DNA from: Candidatus Gastranaerophilales bacterium
Lineage (GTDB): Bacteria > Cyanobacteriota > Vampirovibrionia > Gastranaerophilales > Gastranaerophilaceae
Direction of reading: 5' to 3'
DNA: 64,000 nt
NCBI GenBank assembly: GCA_944325625.1
Contig: CALVAP010000007.1
Coordinates: 248,001 to 312,000 of the forward strand
Of the stretch, positions 17,355-27,412 are shown piece after piece (the first letter of the stretch is position 1; every line of letters begins with the position of its first letter). Below the pieces are notes generated by a model. That model was not told where the DNA came from. It searched no databases and was given only the letters and a program-made list of their open reading frames with translations. A program made the translations under genes and the position numbers.

Positions 17355-20240
17355 ATGTCACAAAAAACTTTAATTTTGATAGATGGTCATGCACTGGCGT
17401 TTAGAAGTTATTTTGCTTTAGAAAGAAGTGGAATGAAAACTACATACAACCAGCCGACATGGGCAGTTTATGGTTTTTTTAAAGCGATGATTGATTTGTT
17501 AAAAAACCCGCAAATAAAACCCGATGCAATAGCGGTAGCTTTTGATGTAGGTAGAGAAACCTTTAGATTGAAGGAATATTCGGAATATAAAGCAAATAGA
17601 GAAAGCATGCCCGATGCGCTACGAAGTCAAATACAACTTATTGTTGAAGGGTTAGAGGCATTTAGTATTCCTATATATACCAAAGAAGGATTTGAAGCGG
17701 ATGATGTAATAGGAACAATAGCAAGAGAAGCAAAAGAGCTGGGGCATAAAACAATCATTCTAACAGGTGATCAAGACGCATTTCAATTAGTTGATAGGGG
17801 TGGATATGTTAAAGTATTGATTCCGTCTAAGGGAGAACTAAAAGAGTATGATTGGAATGCGGTCTATGAAAAACTAAAAGTTTATCCGTTTCAGGTTGTT
17901 GATTATAAGGCTCTTAGGGGTGATTCGTCGGATAATATTCCGGGTATCAGAGGTATTGGCGAGAAAACTGCAGTGAAACTTCTTGAACGCTTTGAAAATC
18001 TTGAGCAGATTTTTGCACATTCTGATGAAATTAAAGAAAATGCTGTGCGTACTAAAATTCAAGAAGGTGAAGAGATTGCAAGATTAAGTCAATTTTTGGC
18101 AAGAATTAAAACAGATGTTGATATAAATTTTGACTTTGAAAAAACAAAGCTAGAAATGCCCGATATAGAAAAAGTAGGCGCATATTTTCAACAGGTTCAA
18201 TTTTTCAATTTTTTGAGAAACATAAAAGATGTTCTGAAGCCTTTTACTTCTGAAGAAAATAATAAAACGATTTTAACTCTACCTACTGATGAAGATTTAA
18301 CAAATTTGCAATCAGGACAAATGCAGCTGGGTTTATTTACAACTCAGCAAAAGCCAAGCTGTAATACAAATTTTGATTTTGAAAAAAAGGTACTTACAGA
18401 AAAAGAGGATTATGAAAGATTTATAGCAGAGCTTAAAGAACAGACTTTGTTTGCAATAGATACGGAAACTACCAGTATAAATGCAATAGAAGCAGAACTT
18501 GTGGGAATATCGATAGCTTTTAACTCTCAAATTAAAGCAGAAGATGGTCGGGTAAAAATTGATTGTTCTGCTGAGAATAAAACGAAAACGTACTATATTC
18601 CTGTTTTTCATCAGATAGGAGATCAGCTTGAGCTTGATTATCTTTTTGAGCATCTTGCGCCTATTCTTGCTGATGAAAAAATTTGCAAAACCACACAAAA
18701 CGGTAAATATGATATAAATGTATTTCAAAATTACAATGTATTTTTAAACGGTGTAATTTTTGATACAATGCTTGCAAGTTACGTAAAGGATTCTTCGAGA
18801 AAACATGGGCTAAAAAATCAGGCCGGAGAACATTTAAATTATCTTATGAAGGATATTGAGGTTCTTATAGGAAGAGGCAAAGACGCCTGTACTATGGAGC
18901 GGGTTTTAATGGAAGAAGCAGCAGATTATGCCTGTGATGATGCCTTTGCAACTTTGGAACTTACAAGATTTTGGACAGAAAATCTTAGTGAAAAGGAACA
19001 AGATCTTCTATATCAAATCGAAATGCCTCTAGTTTATGTGCTTGCAGATATGGAGCGGGTTGGTGTATCTATAGATAAAGCATATCTGAAAGAGTTATCC
19101 GTTGAGTTGGATAACAAAATGAAAATATTAGAAGAAAAAGTTTATGAACTTGCGGGTATTCGGTTTAATATTAATTCTCCACGTCAGGTGGGTGAAATTT
19201 TGTTTGAAAAACTTCAATATAAAACCAAAACCAAACACAAAACCAGAACAGGATATTCAACCAATGCGAAGGTATTGGAAGAATTGGCAGAAAATTATGA
19301 GATAGTGAGATATATACTTGAGCATCGTCATTATCAAAAGCTAAAATCAACTTATATTGATACACTCCCACTTTTAGTAAGTTCTGTAGATAACAGGGTA
19401 CATACAAGTTTTAATCAGGCAGCAACAACAACAGGCAGGTTATCTTCCTCTAATCCTAATTTACAAAATATTCCCATCAGAACAGAGGTTGGAAGTAGGA
19501 TAAGAAAAGCCTTTGTTCCTGCAGATAAAAAGGAAAGTGTCATTCTTTCTGCGGATTATTCTCAAATAGAACTGAGATTTTTGGCACATTGTTCAAGAGA
19601 TGATGAATTAATTGAGGCATTTTGTGCGGATGAAGATGTTCACACAATGACAGCAGCTAAAGTTTTTGAAGTTCCTATTGAAGGCGTTGAAAAGGATATG
19701 CGCTACAAGGCAAAAGCGGTAAATTTTGGTATAATATACGGTCAATCGAGATATGGGCTTGCAAAATCTTTAAATATTACATCAACAGCAGCTCAGCTGT
19801 TTATAGATAAGTATTTTGCCACATATCCTAAAGTTAAGCAATTTATGGATAATTCTATACATTTTGCATATGAACATGGTTATGTAGAAACGATGTATGG
19901 TCGTAAGAGATATTTACAAGACGAACTTTCTTCATCCAATAAGCAAATTAAAGAATTTGGAGAAAGAGCTGCAATAAATGCACCATTACAAGGTGCTGCG
20001 GCAGATTTGGTTAAGCTTGCTATGATTGATGTCCATAAAGAATTAAAAGCAAGAAATTTAAAATCAAAAATGATAATTCAAGTTCACGACGAGCTTGTTT
20101 TAGAAGTTGCAAAAACGGAGCTGGAGCAGGTAAAAGAGATAGTAAAAACAGCAATGGAACAAGGTCAGCCACTACTTGTTCCACTCAAAATTGATATGGA
20201 GTTTGGGTCAAGCTGGATGGAGATGGGAAATGAAGAATAG
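17355..20240 (+). CDS. polA: DNA polymerase I with 5' nuclease and proofreading domains
   Basis: The 961-residue enzyme has all three domains. The 5'-3' exonuclease (about 1-300) shows GFEADDVIGT and ALRGDSSDNIPG. The 3'-5' exonuclease (about 345-560) keeps its catalytic acids (FAIDTETT, GKYDIN and YACDDAF), so proofreading should be active. The polymerase domain has motif A (LSADYSQIELR), motif B (YKAKAVNFGIIYG) and motif C (IQVHDELVLEV). It acts in repair and Okazaki fragment maturation. TAGGAG lies ahead of the ATG. The 3' end overlaps the next gene by 11 bases. Confidence 0.97.
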   Translation: MSQKTLILIDGHALAFRSYFALERSGMKTTYNQPTWAVYGFFKAMIDLLKNPQIKPDAIAVAFDVGRETFRLKEYSEYKANRESMPDALRSQIQLIVEGLEAFSIPIYTKEGFEADDVIGTIAREAKELGHKTIILTGDQDAFQLVDRGGYVKVLIPSKGELKEYDWNAVYEKLKVYPFQVVDYKALRGDSSDNIPGIRGIGEKTAVKLLERFENLEQIFAHSDEIKENAVRTKIQEGEEIARLSQFLARIKTDVDINFDFEKTKLEMPDIEKVGAYFQQVQFFNFLRNIKDVLKPFTSEENNKTILTLPTDEDLTNLQSGQMQLGLFTTQQKPSCNTNFDFEKKVLTEKEDYERFIAELKEQTLFAIDTETTSINAIEAELVGISIAFNSQIKAEDGRVKIDCSAENKTKTYYIPVFHQIGDQLELDYLFEHLAPILADEKICKTTQNGKYDINVFQNYNVFLNGVIFDTMLASYVKDSSRKHGLKNQAGEHLNYLMKDIEVLIGRGKDACTMERVLMEEAADYACDDAFATLELTRFWTENLSEKEQDLLYQIEMPLVYVLADMERVGVSIDKAYLKELSVELDNKMKILEEKVYELAGIRFNINSPRQVGEILFEKLQYKTKTKHKTRTGYSTNAKVLEELAENYEIVRYILEHRHYQKLKSTYIDTLPLLVSSVDNRVHTSFNQAATTTGRLSSSNPNLQNIPIRTEVGSRIRKAFVPADKKESVILSADYSQIELRFLAHCSRDDELIEAFCADEDVHTMTAAKVFEVPIEGVEKDMRYKAKAVNFGIIYGQSRYGLAKSLNITSTAAQLFIDKYFATYPKVKQFMDNSIHFAYEHGYVETMYGRKRYLQDELSSSNKQIKEFGERAAINAPLQGAAADLVKLAMIDVHKELKARNLKSKMIIQVHDELVLEVAKTELEQVKEIVKTAMEQGQPLLVPLKIDMEFGSSWMEMGNEE

Positions 20241-20670
20241 TTTTTTATTGATTACCGCTTTTTGTGTGACAATTCTGCCTGTTATGGCAGATGGTCCTGT
20301 TTTACAAAGCAATACATCCATACCAAAAATTCAAACAGCACAATCTGCGCCAAAAGTTACATCAGAGGTTAAGCCAGTAGCGGTTTCAACAAATTTTGAA
20401 AATTGTGTAAAGACTTATAAAACCAGCGTGGATAATCTATTTTTTCTTGCGCTTGCAGCTATCAATGCAAATAATTATAAAATTGATGAAATGCAATCCA
20501 GAACAGGATATATTTCATTTTTGGCAGGCAACAAACCTTTACTCATATCAATAACGGCAGTAGACAGCAAAACCTCCATGATTAAAGTAACGCCTGCGGA
20601 TAACAGCTATAACTTTTCACCAGTGATTGTTGAGAGGATTTTCAACTATCTGTCTAATAACGTCAAATAG
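20230..20670 (+). CDS. Small exported hypothetical protein
   Basis: The protein has 146 residues from the ATG at 20230, which overlaps the end of polA and is preceded by ATGGAGATGGGA. It starts with a signal peptide (MKNSFLLITAFCVTILPVMA). The mature region has a proline/alanine-rich linker, then a domain that begins CVKTYKTSVDNLFFLALAAIN and contains NNYKIDEMQSRTGYISF and NFSPVIVERIFNYL. It is not recognised, but the order helix, K-I-x-E-x-x-x-x-x-G-Y-I-x-F, strands, helix is that of small periplasmic alpha/beta proteins. Function unknown; cotranscription with polA looks incidental. Confidence 0.75.
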   Translation: MKNSFLLITAFCVTILPVMADGPVLQSNTSIPKIQTAQSAPKVTSEVKPVAVSTNFENCVKTYKTSVDNLFFLALAAINANNYKIDEMQSRTGYISFLAGNKPLLISITAVDSKTSMIKVTPADNSYNFSPVIVERIFNYLSNNVK

Positions 20671-20671
20671 T

Positions 20672-21517
20672 TTAAGCAAAGAACTTAAAACCCACAATCA
20701 TGGCTAAACCTACAACAAAACAGTAATAGGCGAAGATGTTCATTGAAAATTTTGATAAAAATTTTAAGAAATATTTTATACAAAAATATCCTACAATAGC
20801 AGAAACCGCAAACCCTATAGCGATTGATAACCAATCAAAATTAATAAACTCCTTATAATCTATTTCAATTAAAGGATAAAGCAAAGAAGCGGCAATAATA
20901 ATAGGTGTGCTGAGCAAAAACGAGTACTTAGCACAAGTTACACGGTCTAAACCGGTTGCTAATCCGGTAGCAATTGTCATGCCTGAGCGGGATAATCCTG
21001 GGAAAATAGCAAACCCCTGTGCTAAACCTATTAAAATTGAACGTTTTATGGTTATGTTTTCTTGTTTTTGTTGAAATCTTTTTGATAGTAATTCGCTTGT
21101 ATACAAAACAATGGAAGTAATAAGCAGAAAAAGACCGGTAAAAACAGGTGCAACCAAAAGTCTTTCTACAATATCTTTAAGCGGAAACACGACAATTAGA
21201 GTAAAAATAGTACTTAGAACAATAAAAAGTGGTAATTTTGCTTCGTTAGATGAAAAATCCTTGTCTTTGCAGGCTTGGAAAAACTTTGTAAGTATCTCAA
21301 TTATATCTTTTCTAAAATATATTAAAATAGCGGCAAGAGTTCCAAGATGTAAGATTATATCAAAAAAAGCTTCCTGCGGTCCTTCATGAATTAACTCTGC
21401 TCCGGTAAAAAGTTTGTACAAACTGGATGTTAAAACCAAATGGCCAGAAGAACTTACCGGCAAAAACTCTGTAAGACCTTGTATAAATCCCATTAAAACA
21501 GCTTGTAGAATTGGCAT
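20672..21517 (-). CDS. uppP: Undecaprenyl-diphosphatase UppP (BacA)
   Basis: The 281-residue integral membrane enzyme removes a phosphate from undecaprenyl diphosphate to recycle the lipid carrier for peptidoglycan and other envelope polymers. The two signature regions are clear: GFIQGLTEFLPVSSSGHLVL at the N-terminus and GLAQGFAIFPGLSRSGMTI in the middle. About seven to eight membrane segments are visible. GAGGAG precedes the ATG; it lies two bases after queD on the same strand, so the two are cotranscribed. Overexpression in this family gives bacitracin resistance. Confidence 0.95.
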   Translation of the reverse strand: MPILQAVLMGFIQGLTEFLPVSSSGHLVLTSSLYKLFTGAELIHEGPQEAFFDIILHLGTLAAILIYFRKDIIEILTKFFQACKDKDFSSNEAKLPLFIVLSTIFTLIVVFPLKDIVERLLVAPVFTGLFLLITSIVLYTSELLSKRFQQKQENITIKRSILIGLAQGFAIFPGLSRSGMTIATGLATGLDRVTCAKYSFLLSTPIIIAASLLYPLIEIDYKEFINFDWLSIAIGFAVSAIVGYFCIKYFLKFLSKFSMNIFAYYCFVVGLAMIVGFKFFA

Positions 21518-21519
21518 AA

Positions 21520-21879
21520 TTACTCCTCAAAATAGCTCGCACAAGAATTTGGAGTTTCCCAAACACTTACTTTAGAAACATTTGGAAAAACTTTTTTAAC
21601 TTCGTCAAAAATAAATTTAGAAATCATTTCACTGCTCGGACTAATGTTTTTAAATTGTTCGAGTTCATTAATATCCTTGTGGTCTAACATATCAATTATC
21701 GAATTTACTTCTTTTTTTAAAATCTTAAAATCTACAAGAATATTAGATTTATCAAGAGATGAACCTTTGACAAAAACTTCAACTTTCCAGTTGTGTCCGT
21801 GCTGATTTTCGCAGTTTCCCTTGTAATGTAAAAGGTGATGTGCGGCAGAAAAAAATGTTTCTATTTTAACTTCATACAT
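21520..21879 (-). CDS. queD: 6-carboxy-5,6,7,8-tetrahydropterin synthase QueD
   Basis: The 119-residue protein belongs to the 6-pyruvoyl-tetrahydropterin synthase fold. Zinc ligands are in SAAHHL and in the HGHNW motif; a Cys in the GNCENQHGH region is the usual catalytic position, and the late D-H-K-D and W-E-T-P segments complete the active site. QueD converts dihydroneopterin triphosphate to carboxy-tetrahydropterin in queuosine (tRNA) biosynthesis. The other queuosine genes are not in this window. It is directly upstream of uppP on the minus strand. Confidence 0.92.
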   Translation of the reverse strand: MYEVKIETFFSAAHHLLHYKGNCENQHGHNWKVEVFVKGSSLDKSNILVDFKILKKEVNSIIDMLDHKDINELEQFKNISPSSEMISKFIFDEVKKVFPNVSKVSVWETPNSCASYFEE

Positions 21880-21920
21880 ACTAAATTCCTCAAATCCTTA
21901 GTCTATGATACTACAAAAAT

Positions 21921-23420
21921 TTATGAATTAATGTTTTGAGCAATTACATTTGGTACACGATAATCCAAAGCCTCAGGAATAATATTGGACGTACTTAATT
22001 CATCATCACTTACAAGAGAAGCAATAGAAAAAGCGCACTCAAGTTTCATCTCATCTGTAATTTTGTTCAAATTTCCTTTCAAAACGCCCTTAAAAAGACC
22101 GGGGAAGGCAAGAGAATTGTTTACCTGATTATCAAAATCACTTCGACCGGTAGCAAGCACAAACACCCCTGCTTTTTTAGCAATCTCTGGGTCAATTTCA
22201 GGAACAGGATTGGCAAGCGCGAAAACAATAGGCTTTGACGCCATTGTTTTTATCATTTCTTCCGTTAAAATATTAGGCGCAGACAATCCTATGAAAACGT
22301 CTGCATTTTTAATGGTGTCTTTTATTGTTCCTTTAACCATCTCTTGATTTGTGAATTGTGAAATTTGTTCAAGAGATGAATCATTGCATTCCCGACCCTT
22401 ATAAACAGAACCGTTAATGTCATTGAGAATAATATTTTTAAATCCAGCTTTCAAAAATAATTTGCATACAGCTTGAGCCGCAGCTCCTGCTCCGGAAAAG
22501 ACAACTTTAACTTCTTCAATTTTTTTCTCAGCCAAATGTAGCGCATTTAATAATGCAGACAGAACAACTATTGCTGTTCCGTGCTGATCATCGTGAAAAA
22601 TAACAATTTTAGACTTTTCTTTTAACGTTTCTTCAATTTCAAAACATCTTGGAGCCGAAATATCTTCCAAATTAACTCCGGAAAAGGAATCCTCCAATAC
22701 AAGAACAAGTTTTATAATTTCTTTGGGGTCTTGAGTTCTAATACAAAGAGGCATGGCATCGACATCTCCAAGAGTTTTAAATAAAACAGCCTTTCCTTCC
22801 ATAACAGGAAGTCCGGCTTCTGACCCGATATTGCCGAAACCCAATACAGCGCTTCCGTCTGAAATTATTGCAACCGGTTTTTTGGTTTCTTGTTCATTTA
22901 ATTCGGTTTCTATTACTCCTCCGAAATATTCTCGCAGGGCAAGTGATTTTTCTTGTATTGTTCCTTCAAATTTTTTTATGTCCGGTAAAAAAGCAGTCCT
23001 TGAAATGCAACCGAAAAAGGATTTTAAGTCGTCTGTTGTTTTATTTAAAACCGGAATATTTACGTCAAAGATCAACTCGGATGTATCCATTTCAACACAA
23101 CTTAAATCAATTGCTTTAAAGTTTGGTTCTATATTATCAACGACAAATTTGAGATTTTCTTTTGTCATTGGATTGATACATAGGGGGTATGCATCAATAG
23201 ATAAAGAATTTTTTAAAAAAATGGCTCGGTTTAATGCTTTAGAATAAAATTCGGATATAACTGCAACAGAATTTAATCTGTTGGTATATACAAAAGATGC
23301 TTCGGGATTATTTTTGATAGCCAAGCAGCTGGAACCAACGCCCGGCGTGTAAATTAAAGAAAGAGTTTCTTTGTCCTTAATGTTGATTTTGGGTATTATA
23401 TTTAATCCTTTAAAGTGCAT
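21921..23420 (-). CDS. Malic enzyme with an internally duplicated N-terminal segment
   Basis: The 499-residue protein is a malic enzyme (oxidative decarboxylation of malate to pyruvate). The hallmark N-terminal YTPGVG motif is at residues 24-29, the catalytic stretch SDGSAVLGFGNIGSEAGLP at 188-206, then INLEDI-type NLEDISAPRCFEIE and FHDDQHGTAIV, and a Rossmann region VVFSGAGAAAQAV. It is about 100 residues longer than usual bacterial forms of about 390-410. The extra is a segment at 51-126 that aligns with 182-277: SVAVIS against PVAIIS, RAIFLK against KAVLFK, SIDAYPLCI against DVDAMPLCI. The first copy has lost the active-site loop. It starts directly after the mgtE stop codon, so it is cotranscribed with mgtE. 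Confidence 0.88.
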   Translation of the reverse strand: MHFKGLNIIPKINIKDKETLSLIYTPGVGSSCLAIKNNPEASFVYTNRLNSVAVISEFYSKALNRAIFLKNSLSIDAYPLCINPMTKENLKFVVDNIEPNFKAIDLSCVEMDTSELIFDVNIPVLNKTTDDLKSFFGCISRTAFLPDIKKFEGTIQEKSLALREYFGGVIETELNEQETKKPVAIISDGSAVLGFGNIGSEAGLPVMEGKAVLFKTLGDVDAMPLCIRTQDPKEIIKLVLVLEDSFSGVNLEDISAPRCFEIEETLKEKSKIVIFHDDQHGTAIVVLSALLNALHLAEKKIEEVKVVFSGAGAAAQAVCKLFLKAGFKNIILNDINGSVYKGRECNDSSLEQISQFTNQEMVKGTIKDTIKNADVFIGLSAPNILTEEMIKTMASKPIVFALANPVPEIDPEIAKKAGVFVLATGRSDFDNQVNNSLAFPGLFKGVLKGNLNKITDEMKLECAFSIASLVSDDELSTSNIIPEALDYRVPNVIAQNINS

Positions 23421-24791
23421 TTATTTTAAAACTCCAAGTAAGAAGATGCTAACCATACTAAAATAAATTGCAAGACCTACAACATCAATAGTAGTGGCAA
23501 TAACAGGACCGGAAGCTACTGCAGGGTCAATTTTTATAGCTTTAAGCATAAATGGTGCCACGGTTCCTATGATTGTTGCCAAGGTCATATTGACAACCAT
23601 CGCGAGTCCTACAACAACCCCGAGTTCAATATGATGTTGCCAGCCCCAGGTAGACAAAGTTACCAATAAACCAAAGACAAGTCCAATCATAAGTCCGACA
23701 AGCATTTCTCGTCCTATATGGTGGAGAGCCGAATTCATTGTTACTTGACCTGTAGATAGCCCTCTGACCATAAGAGTAATACTTTGCGTACCTATATTAC
23801 CGCCCAGACCTGCGAGTAATGGCATAAATATTGCTATAACAGGCAATGCGTGAATAGCAAATTCAAATCTATCAGCAACATTAACAGCAATAAATTCACC
23901 TATTAAAGTTATAAAAAGCCATGGAGCGCGTGCGCGAATAGCCCTAAAGATGTTTCCTGAGAGGATTTCATCTTCATCCACAACCGCTGTTGTAATACCT
24001 GAAGATTGAAGGATTTCTTCTGTTGTTTCTTCTTCTACAATGTCAGAAACATCGTCCCAAGTAATAATTCCCTTCAAACGGTTATATAAATCTACAACAG
24101 GCAAAGCATTATACTGATATTTCATAAAAATATCAGCAACATGGTCTTGTTTGTCATCTACATGCAATTTGACGATATCACTCATCATTATTTCTTCAAT
24201 TTTGACCTTGGCATGAGATGTTAGCAAATCACGTAAAGAAACAACGCCTAAAAGGTGGCTGTGCTTGTCTACAACATAAATATAATAAAGCTCCATATTA
24301 TCTTCTTCAGCTTCTTTACGAATATATGTAAGAACTTCTTCAACCGTCATTTCTTTTCTTACCGTAAGGACAATAGAGTTCATCAAACCGCCTGCGGTAT
24401 CCTCTTTGTAGGTCAAAAGTTCTCTAATTTCATCCGAGAACTTATGCGGCAGTTTATTGAGGTAACTTTCTGACTCATCTTCTTCCATATCTCCGAGAAT
24501 GTCAGCAGCAGAGTCATGGGGCATAAGTGTGATTATTCGAGAAGCTTTTTCAACATCAATCTCTCCCAAAAGTTCAACCTGATATTGAGGGCTAAGATAT
24601 TCAAGCAGCTCGGCAGCTTTATCCTCATCAACATTTTCAAATGCTATAAGCCTTTCATCAGCACTTAAAGTGGGGAATATTTCCGCTAAATCTGCAGAGT
24701 GAAAATTATTCAATTCTTCTTGGAGTTGAGAATAGTTTTCATCTTCAATAATTTCGCGAATTCTTTCTATCGTTGTTTCTATGTTTAACAT
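23421..24791 (-). CDS. mgtE: Magnesium transporter MgtE
   Basis: The 456-residue protein has the full MgtE plan. A helical N domain (about 1-130) carries superhelical repeats such as ADLAEIFPTLSADERLIAFE. A pair of CBS domains (about 135-260) contains YIYVVDKHSHLLGVVSLRDLL and NALPVVDLYNRLKGIITWDD. Five C-terminal membrane helices follow, with the pore signature GGNIGTQS and a late VASGPVIATTIDVVGL. The cytoplasmic domains sense magnesium and gate the channel. It is the first gene of a pair with malic enzyme, a magnesium/manganese-dependent enzyme. Confidence 0.95.
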   Translation of the reverse strand: MLNIETTIERIREIIEDENYSQLQEELNNFHSADLAEIFPTLSADERLIAFENVDEDKAAELLEYLSPQYQVELLGEIDVEKASRIITLMPHDSAADILGDMEEDESESYLNKLPHKFSDEIRELLTYKEDTAGGLMNSIVLTVRKEMTVEEVLTYIRKEAEEDNMELYYIYVVDKHSHLLGVVSLRDLLTSHAKVKIEEIMMSDIVKLHVDDKQDHVADIFMKYQYNALPVVDLYNRLKGIITWDDVSDIVEEETTEEILQSSGITTAVVDEDEILSGNIFRAIRARAPWLFITLIGEFIAVNVADRFEFAIHALPVIAIFMPLLAGLGGNIGTQSITLMVRGLSTGQVTMNSALHHIGREMLVGLMIGLVFGLLVTLSTWGWQHHIELGVVVGLAMVVNMTLATIIGTVAPFMLKAIKIDPAVASGPVIATTIDVVGLAIYFSMVSIFLLGVLK

Positions 24792-24942
24792 AAGAAAAAC
24801 TCTAACTCATTACCTTACGAACAGATTATATACCAAAAACGGTAATTTGTATATTAACCTCACAAATACTGTTAAACTATGGACATTTAAAAAAGAGGGT
24901 TGTAAAATGGACTAATCAAAGATAACTTGAAAGGGAAAATTA

Positions 24943-26790
24943 ATGAATAAAAGTCAAACCGCGGGAATTTGGATTGTAGTAGTTTTGTTGGTTCTTGCGC
25001 TTGCCGCAATGTTATATACCGGTCCGGCAACGAGTACTGAACAGGTTTCATATACTCAATTTGTTGAGCAGGTTAAAAACAAAGAAATTAAATCGGTTGA
25101 GATTGAAGGTCAAACAGTTATTGCATTGCCTGTAAAACAACCCGAGGTTAATGAAAAAAATTCACAAGTAGCACCGCCAAAAAGGCTTATAAAAACTCAA
25201 GTTCCTATGAATGACAGTTCTTTATATCCGATATTGGAGGCAAATAATGTTGATGTTACGGTCAAAAAACCGAGTGAAAACAGTGGACTATTCTTTAATA
25301 TACTTTTCCCGATAATAATTTTTGTTATTATCATAGCAGTAATGAGTAAAATAGTCCAAGCCGGCGGTTCTCAGGCTATGTCTTTTGGAAAAAGCAAAGC
25401 AAAGCTTATGCTTGATAACAAAGTAAAAGTTACATTTAAAGATGTTGCGGGTATCGATGAAGAAAGACAGGAACTTTCTGAAATTGTGGACTTTTTAAAG
25501 AATGGTGAAAAATACTTGAAATTAGGTGCTAAAATTCCCAAAGGAGTTTTGTTAGTAGGTCCTCCGGGAACAGGTAAAACCCTAATGGCAAAAGCAGTCG
25601 CGGGAGAAGCCGGGGTGCCTTTTTTCTCAATTTCCGGTTCTGATTTTGTTGAAATGTTTGTAGGTGTTGGGGCGAGCCGTGTTAGGGATTTATTTGAGCA
25701 GGCAAAAAAACATCAACCTTGCATGATGTTTATTGACGAAATTGACGCAGTTGGAAGACAAAGAGGCGCAGGCTGGGGCGGCGGTCATGATGAACGTGAG
25801 CAAACACTTAACCAGTTGCTTGTTGAAATGGATGGATTTGATGAAAATACAAACATTATAATTATTGCAGCAACAAACAGACCTGATATATTGGATAATG
25901 CGTTGCTTCGTCCGGGACGTTTTGATAGACAAATTTTTATCAATAAGCCTGATATTCTCGGACGTGAACAAATTCTTAACGTACATGCCAAAAATAAACC
26001 GCTTGGAAAGACGGTAGATTTAAAAGTTATTGCGAAACGTACTCCTGGCTTTACTGGGGCAGATTTGCAAAACTTGTTAAACGAAGCCGCTTTGCTCGCT
26101 GCTCGACATAATGAAGATACTATTGAAATGAATGATATGGAAGAAGCAATCGATAAAGTTATTGCCGGGCCAGAAAAGAAAAGTAAAATTATTACAGATG
26201 AGGAAAAGGAAAATACAGCATATCACGAGGTCGGGCATGCTTTGCTAGCAAAAGTTTTGAAATATTGTGACCCGCTCCATAAGGTTTCTATTATTCCTCG
26301 CGGAATGGCGTTGGGTGTCACGATGACGCTGCCGGAAAAAGACCACTTAACTTACACCAAAACACAGCTTCTGGATAGAATTACCATGATTTTAGGCGGT
26401 AGAGTTGCAGAAGAGATAATTTATGGTCCTGAGTTTATTACGACAGGAGCACAAAATGATTTGGAAAAAGTTTCTGACCTTGCGCGTAAAATGGTTATAA
26501 CTTGGGGTATGTCCGAAAAAATGGGAAATCTTGCCTATGGTAAATCTCAAGAGCATGTCTTTATGGGACGTGATTTTGGACACCAGAGAGATTATTCTGA
26601 AGAAGTTGCTGCAGAAATTGATAAGGAAGTTAAACGTATCGTTGATGAAAGATATAATCTTGCAAGACATCTTTTGAAAGAGAATAGAGATATGTTAGAA
26701 CGTATTTCACACGAACTCTTAGAGCGTGAAACTCTTGATGAGAAGGAATTTGAAGATTTGATGAATCAAATTCGCGCAGAAAGAGCGTAA
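24943..26790 (+). CDS. ftsH: ATP-dependent zinc metalloprotease FtsH
   Basis: The 615-residue membrane protease has an N-terminal helix (about 8-25), a periplasmic domain, a second helix (about 115-135), an AAA+ module and a zinc peptidase. Walker A is GPPGTGKT, Walker B is MMFIDEID, the pore loop is FVEMFVGVG, the second region of homology is [20 protein letters not shown], and the zinc site is [10 protein letters not shown]. It degrades membrane and regulatory proteins at the inner membrane. GAAAGGG precedes the ATG and a strong terminator follows, so it is a single-gene unit. Confidence 0.97.
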   Translation: MNKSQTAGIWIVVVLLVLALAAMLYTGPATSTEQVSYTQFVEQVKNKEIKSVEIEGQTVIALPVKQPEVNEKNSQVAPPKRLIKTQVPMNDSSLYPILEANNVDVTVKKPSENSGLFFNILFPIIIFVIIIAVMSKIVQAGGSQAMSFGKSKAKLMLDNKVKVTFKDVAGIDEERQELSEIVDFLKNGEKYLKLGAKIPKGVLLVGPPGTGKTLMAKAVAGEAGVPFFSISGSDFVEMFVGVGASRVRDLFEQAKKHQPCMMFIDEIDAVGRQRGAGWGGGHDEREQTLNQLLVEMDGFDENTNIIIIAATNRPDILDNALLRPGRFDRQIFINKPDILGREQILNVHAKNKPLGKTVDLKVIAKRTPGFTGADLQNLLNEAALLAARHNEDTIEMNDMEEAIDKVIAGPEKKSKIITDEEKENTAYHEVGHALLAKVLKYCDPLHKVSIIPRGMALGVTMTLPEKDHLTYTKTQLLDRITMILGGRVAEEIIYGPEFITTGAQNDLEKVSDLARKMVITWGMSEKMGNLAYGKSQEHVFMGRDFGHQRDYSEEVAAEIDKEVKRIVDERYNLARHLLKENRDMLERISHELLERETLDEKEFEDLMNQIRAERA

Positions 26791-26817
26791 TACAAAGTTG
26801 ATAACTTAAATTAACGA

Positions 26818-26863
26818 AATAAGTTGGTACTGTTTGAATACAATAAGTACCGGCTTATTTTTT
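26818..26863 (+). terminator. Rho-independent terminator after ftsH
   Basis: A long stem, AATAAGTTGGTACT paired with AGTACCGGCTTATT including two G-T pairs, is followed by a T-run. It lies 27 bases after ftsH and just before the converging spmB gene. Confidence 0.85.
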
Positions 26864-26875
26864 AAAACGGGTTGA

Positions 26876-27412
26876 TTATCCAAAAAATAAATAAGTAACC
26901 AAAACGGCTGCGATAATTCCAGCAAAGTCTGCTAAAATGCCTGTAAGAAGGGCATATCTGTATTTTTTTATGCCAACGGCCCCAAAATAAACAGCGAGGA
27001 CATAAAAAGTTGTTTCTGAGCTTCCTGCCATTATTGCAGCAAGTCTTGTCGTGTATGAATTTACGTCATGTGTTGAAGCTATGTCGCCTACTATACCAAG
27101 TATTGCACTTCCTGAAAGTGAGCGGACAACCATAATTGGTAGAACATCTATCGGAATGTGAATTTTGTTAAATAAGTCTCCCAAAACACTGCCTAAAAAT
27201 TCAATAGTTCCCGAAGCTCTTAACATCGATATGGCGACAATTATCGCCAGTAAATACGGGAATATATTTATCCCTACTTTTGCTCCGTCTTTTGCCCCGT
27301 CAATAAACAATTCATATATGGGAAGTTTTTTGATAATTCCGCAAAAAAGAACTATTAAAATAATACAAGGAATTAGCCACAAAGAGATTGTATCAAAGAT
27401 ACTCTTAATCAT
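26876..27412 (-). CDS. spmB: SpmB-family membrane protein (nucleoside-recognition/gate domain)
   Basis: About 178 residues, mostly membrane. It has the family layout of spore maturation protein B: FIDGAKDGAKVGINIFPYLLAIIVAISMLRASG, then PIMVVRSLSGSAILGIVGDI and GSSETTFYVLAVYFGAVGI. The start at 27412 overlaps the end of spmA by eight bases and has AGGAGG about ten bases upstream; the ATG at 27448 is inside spmA and lacks this. SpmA/SpmB pairs also occur in non-sporulating bacteria, where their transport or sensing role is unknown. Confidence 0.88.
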   Translation of the reverse strand: MIKSIFDTISLWLIPCIILIVLFCGIIKKLPIYELFIDGAKDGAKVGINIFPYLLAIIVAISMLRASGTIEFLGSVLGDLFNKIHIPIDVLPIMVVRSLSGSAILGIVGDIASTHDVNSYTTRLAAIMAGSSETTFYVLAVYFGAVGIKKYRYALLTGILADFAGIIAAVLVTYLFFG

